From Azophilus sp964348115 (GTDB lineage Bacteria > Pseudomonadota > Gammaproteobacteria > Pseudomonadales > Azotimanducaceae), in contig CAYGBY010000073.1 of the NCBI GenBank assembly GCA_964348115.1, positions 1-15,467 on the forward strand: a DNA stretch of 15,467 nucleotides, in the 5' to 3' direction. The translations under genes and the position numbers were made by a program. The first letter of the stretch is position 1. Each line of letters begins with the position of its first letter. Shown one piece after another: positions 14,403 to 15,467 of the stretch. The notes beneath the pieces were generated by a model. It saw nothing but the letters and a program-made list of their open reading frames with translations, was not told the DNA's origin and ran no database searches.

Positions 14403-15340
14403 CCAACGCTGTTCGCGTGGTGGTGCTGATGGGGGGCAGTTCCCTGGAGGCGGAAGTTTCCCGGAGTTCCGCCCGGCAAGTGGCCGCCGGCCTTGAACAG
14501 GCCGGCCATCGCGTCAATTTGCTGGAGTTGGACCGCGCAGCGCCGGCCCGTCTGGCGGCGCTGCGCCCGGATGTGGTGTTCCCTGTCCTGCATGGCCCCC
14601 CAGGGGAGGATGGCACGGTGCAGGGTCTGCTGGACATATTGGCGCTGCCCTATGTGGGCGGCGGCGTTCACGCCTGCGCGATGACCATGGACAAGGCCGC
14701 AGCCAAGGACGCCTTCCGCCGCGCCGGCTTGCCAGTGACCGAAGATGTGGTGCTGCTGCCGGGCACAGCATTGGCGGACGCCCAAGCCGAGGTCTGCGCA
14801 GCCTTGGGCGAGCGCATCGTCATCAAACCGGCTGGCCAGGGCAGCGCCATTGGCGTGGCCCGGCTGCCGGCGCCGGCGGAAATCGGCCCCTGTCTGGCCG
14901 ACGCCCTGGCGTTGGGCAAGGTGATAGTCGAGCCCTTCGTCAGCGGCCGGGAAATCACGGTCGGCGTACTGCATCTGCACGGCCAAGCGCCGCAAGCCTT
15001 CCCGGTTACGGAAATCCGCACGGCGCCCGGAGAATGGTACGACGCCGTGAACCGCTATCGGCCCGGCGCCAGCGAACACATCATTCCGGCGCCCTTGGCC
15101 GATGCGGTCAACGCAGAGCTGCAAAGCATCGCCATCACCGCCCACCACGCCCTTGGCCTGCGCGACCTTTCCCGTGCGGACTTCATTCTGGGCGATGACC
15201 AAGGCATCCGCCTGCTGGAAGTGAACGCCCTGCCCGGCTTCACCCCCACCAGCCTGTACCCGGACAGCGCCCGCGCCGCCGGCCTAGGGTTTCCGCAGCT
15301 TCTCGACGCGCTGGTGCGAAGCGCCATCGCCCACGGCTGA
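14399..15340 (+). CDS. ddl: D-alanine--D-alanine ligase family ATP-grasp enzyme
   Basis: The product is 313 aa from GTG 14399, sharing four bases (GTGA) with the S9 peptidase stop. Ddl landmarks are present: GGSSLEAEVS (E17, matching E15 of E. coli DdlB), HGPPGEDG (65-72), KPAGQGSAIGV (143-153), YDAVNRY (214-220), DFIL (261-264) and EVNALPGFTPTSL (274-286). E. coli-type DdlB has Ser-Ser in the glycine-rich loop; here it is Ser149-Ala150. The lysine before the specificity tyrosine is Arg219, while Tyr220 is kept, which argues for D-Ala rather than D-lactate as second substrate. It could be the cell-wall ligase or a specialised dipeptide ligase. No mur or fts genes adjoin it within the window, unlike the usual ddlB context. 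Confidence 0.88.
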   Translation: MTNAVRVVVLMGGSSLEAEVSRSSARQVAAGLEQAGHRVNLLELDRAAPARLAALRPDVVFPVLHGPPGEDGTVQGLLDILALPYVGGGVHACAMTMDKAAAKDAFRRAGLPVTEDVVLLPGTALADAQAEVCAALGERIVIKPAGQGSAIGVARLPAPAEIGPCLADALALGKVIVEPFVSGREITVGVLHLHGQAPQAFPVTEIRTAPGEWYDAVNRYRPGASEHIIPAPLADAVNAELQSIAITAHHALGLRDLSRADFILGDDQGIRLLEVNALPGFTPTSLYPDSARAAGLGFPQLLDALVRSAIAHG

Positions 15341-15412
15341 AGCCCGCACCCGCCCCTATTCCGCACCCCGGGAGCGATTGGAGGGGCTCCTAGTCCTGCC
15401 GGCCTTGCGCCA

Positions 15413-15467
15413 CTAGCCCGGATGTTGCATGAGTTGTCGACTTTTCGAGAGTCAGGCGGGTTTCGTC
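15413..15467 (+). mobile_element. Possible insertion-sequence end at the window edge
   Basis: CTAG at 15413-15416 is followed by CCCGGATGTTGCATGAGT, which resembles ends of insertion sequences I have seen in proteobacterial genomes. The inner part lies outside the window, so family and completeness cannot be judged. Confidence 0.3.

Noticed and set aside
15371..15390. Possible terminator after the ligase gene
   Set aside because: The stem is only 5 bp with a 10-base loop and no T-run follows.
1..15467. CRISPR array or tRNA/rRNA genes
   Set aside because: No regularly spaced short repeats with unique spacers were seen, and no cloverleaf or rRNA-like sequence was recognised by eye.

Overview
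The window reads as chromosomal DNA of a GC-rich proteobacterium. A gammaproteobacterium is the best guess, because the TatD matches the E. coli TatD type (not YcfH) at its N-terminus and metal-site motifs, and the transglycosylase has Slt70 layout. No rRNA or tRNA gene was seen, so this is inference. I recognise twelve protein genes.

Layout, left to right. 1-120: a mosaic of miniature transposon ends. 163-1578 (-): secreted-looking M20/AbgB-type amidohydrolase. 1953-3206 (-): a very GC-rich AAA+ ATPase gene flanked by a 38-39 bp imperfect direct repeat; it looks like an insert or the survivor of a duplicated gene. 3212-4363 (-): serine beta-lactamase/esterase-type hydrolase. 4522-4681: a complete 160 bp MITE with 18 bp perfect terminal inverted repeats and CTAG on both sides. 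4720-9084 (+): cysteine synthase, universal stress protein, Slt70-like lytic transglycosylase and TatD nuclease, all in one direction. 9085-9593: gene-free, with a degenerate MITE. 9594-9836 (-): small glutaredoxin-like protein. 10008-10164: a second MITE type with different ends, also flanked by CTAG. 10546-11565 (+): C39-like cysteine peptidase. 11581-11835: an orphan MITE end followed by a 72 bp tandem repeat. 11932-15340 (+): a tightly overlapping GNAT acetyltransferase, S9 peptidase and D-Ala-D-Ala-ligase-type ATP-grasp operon. 15341-15467: gene-free, possibly reaching another mobile-element end.

How the genes may work together. Most are housekeeping genes for sulfur assimilation, stress, murein turnover, DNA repair and redox. 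The one cluster that suggests a joint pathway is GNAT-S9-ATP-grasp (ATGA and GTGA start/stop overlaps), with the C39-like peptidase upstream on the same strand. Acetyltransferase, ATP-grasp ligase and peptidases together are a known signature of peptide modification or small-peptide metabolism, but here this is a hypothesis; the ligase retains most Ddl active-site residues and may simply make D-Ala-D-Ala.

The strongest structural signal is the set of non-autonomous mobile elements: two MITE types with unrelated ends that share a related internal core and both sit in CTAG, plus truncated and chimeric copies. The second is the repeat-flanked ATPase gene.
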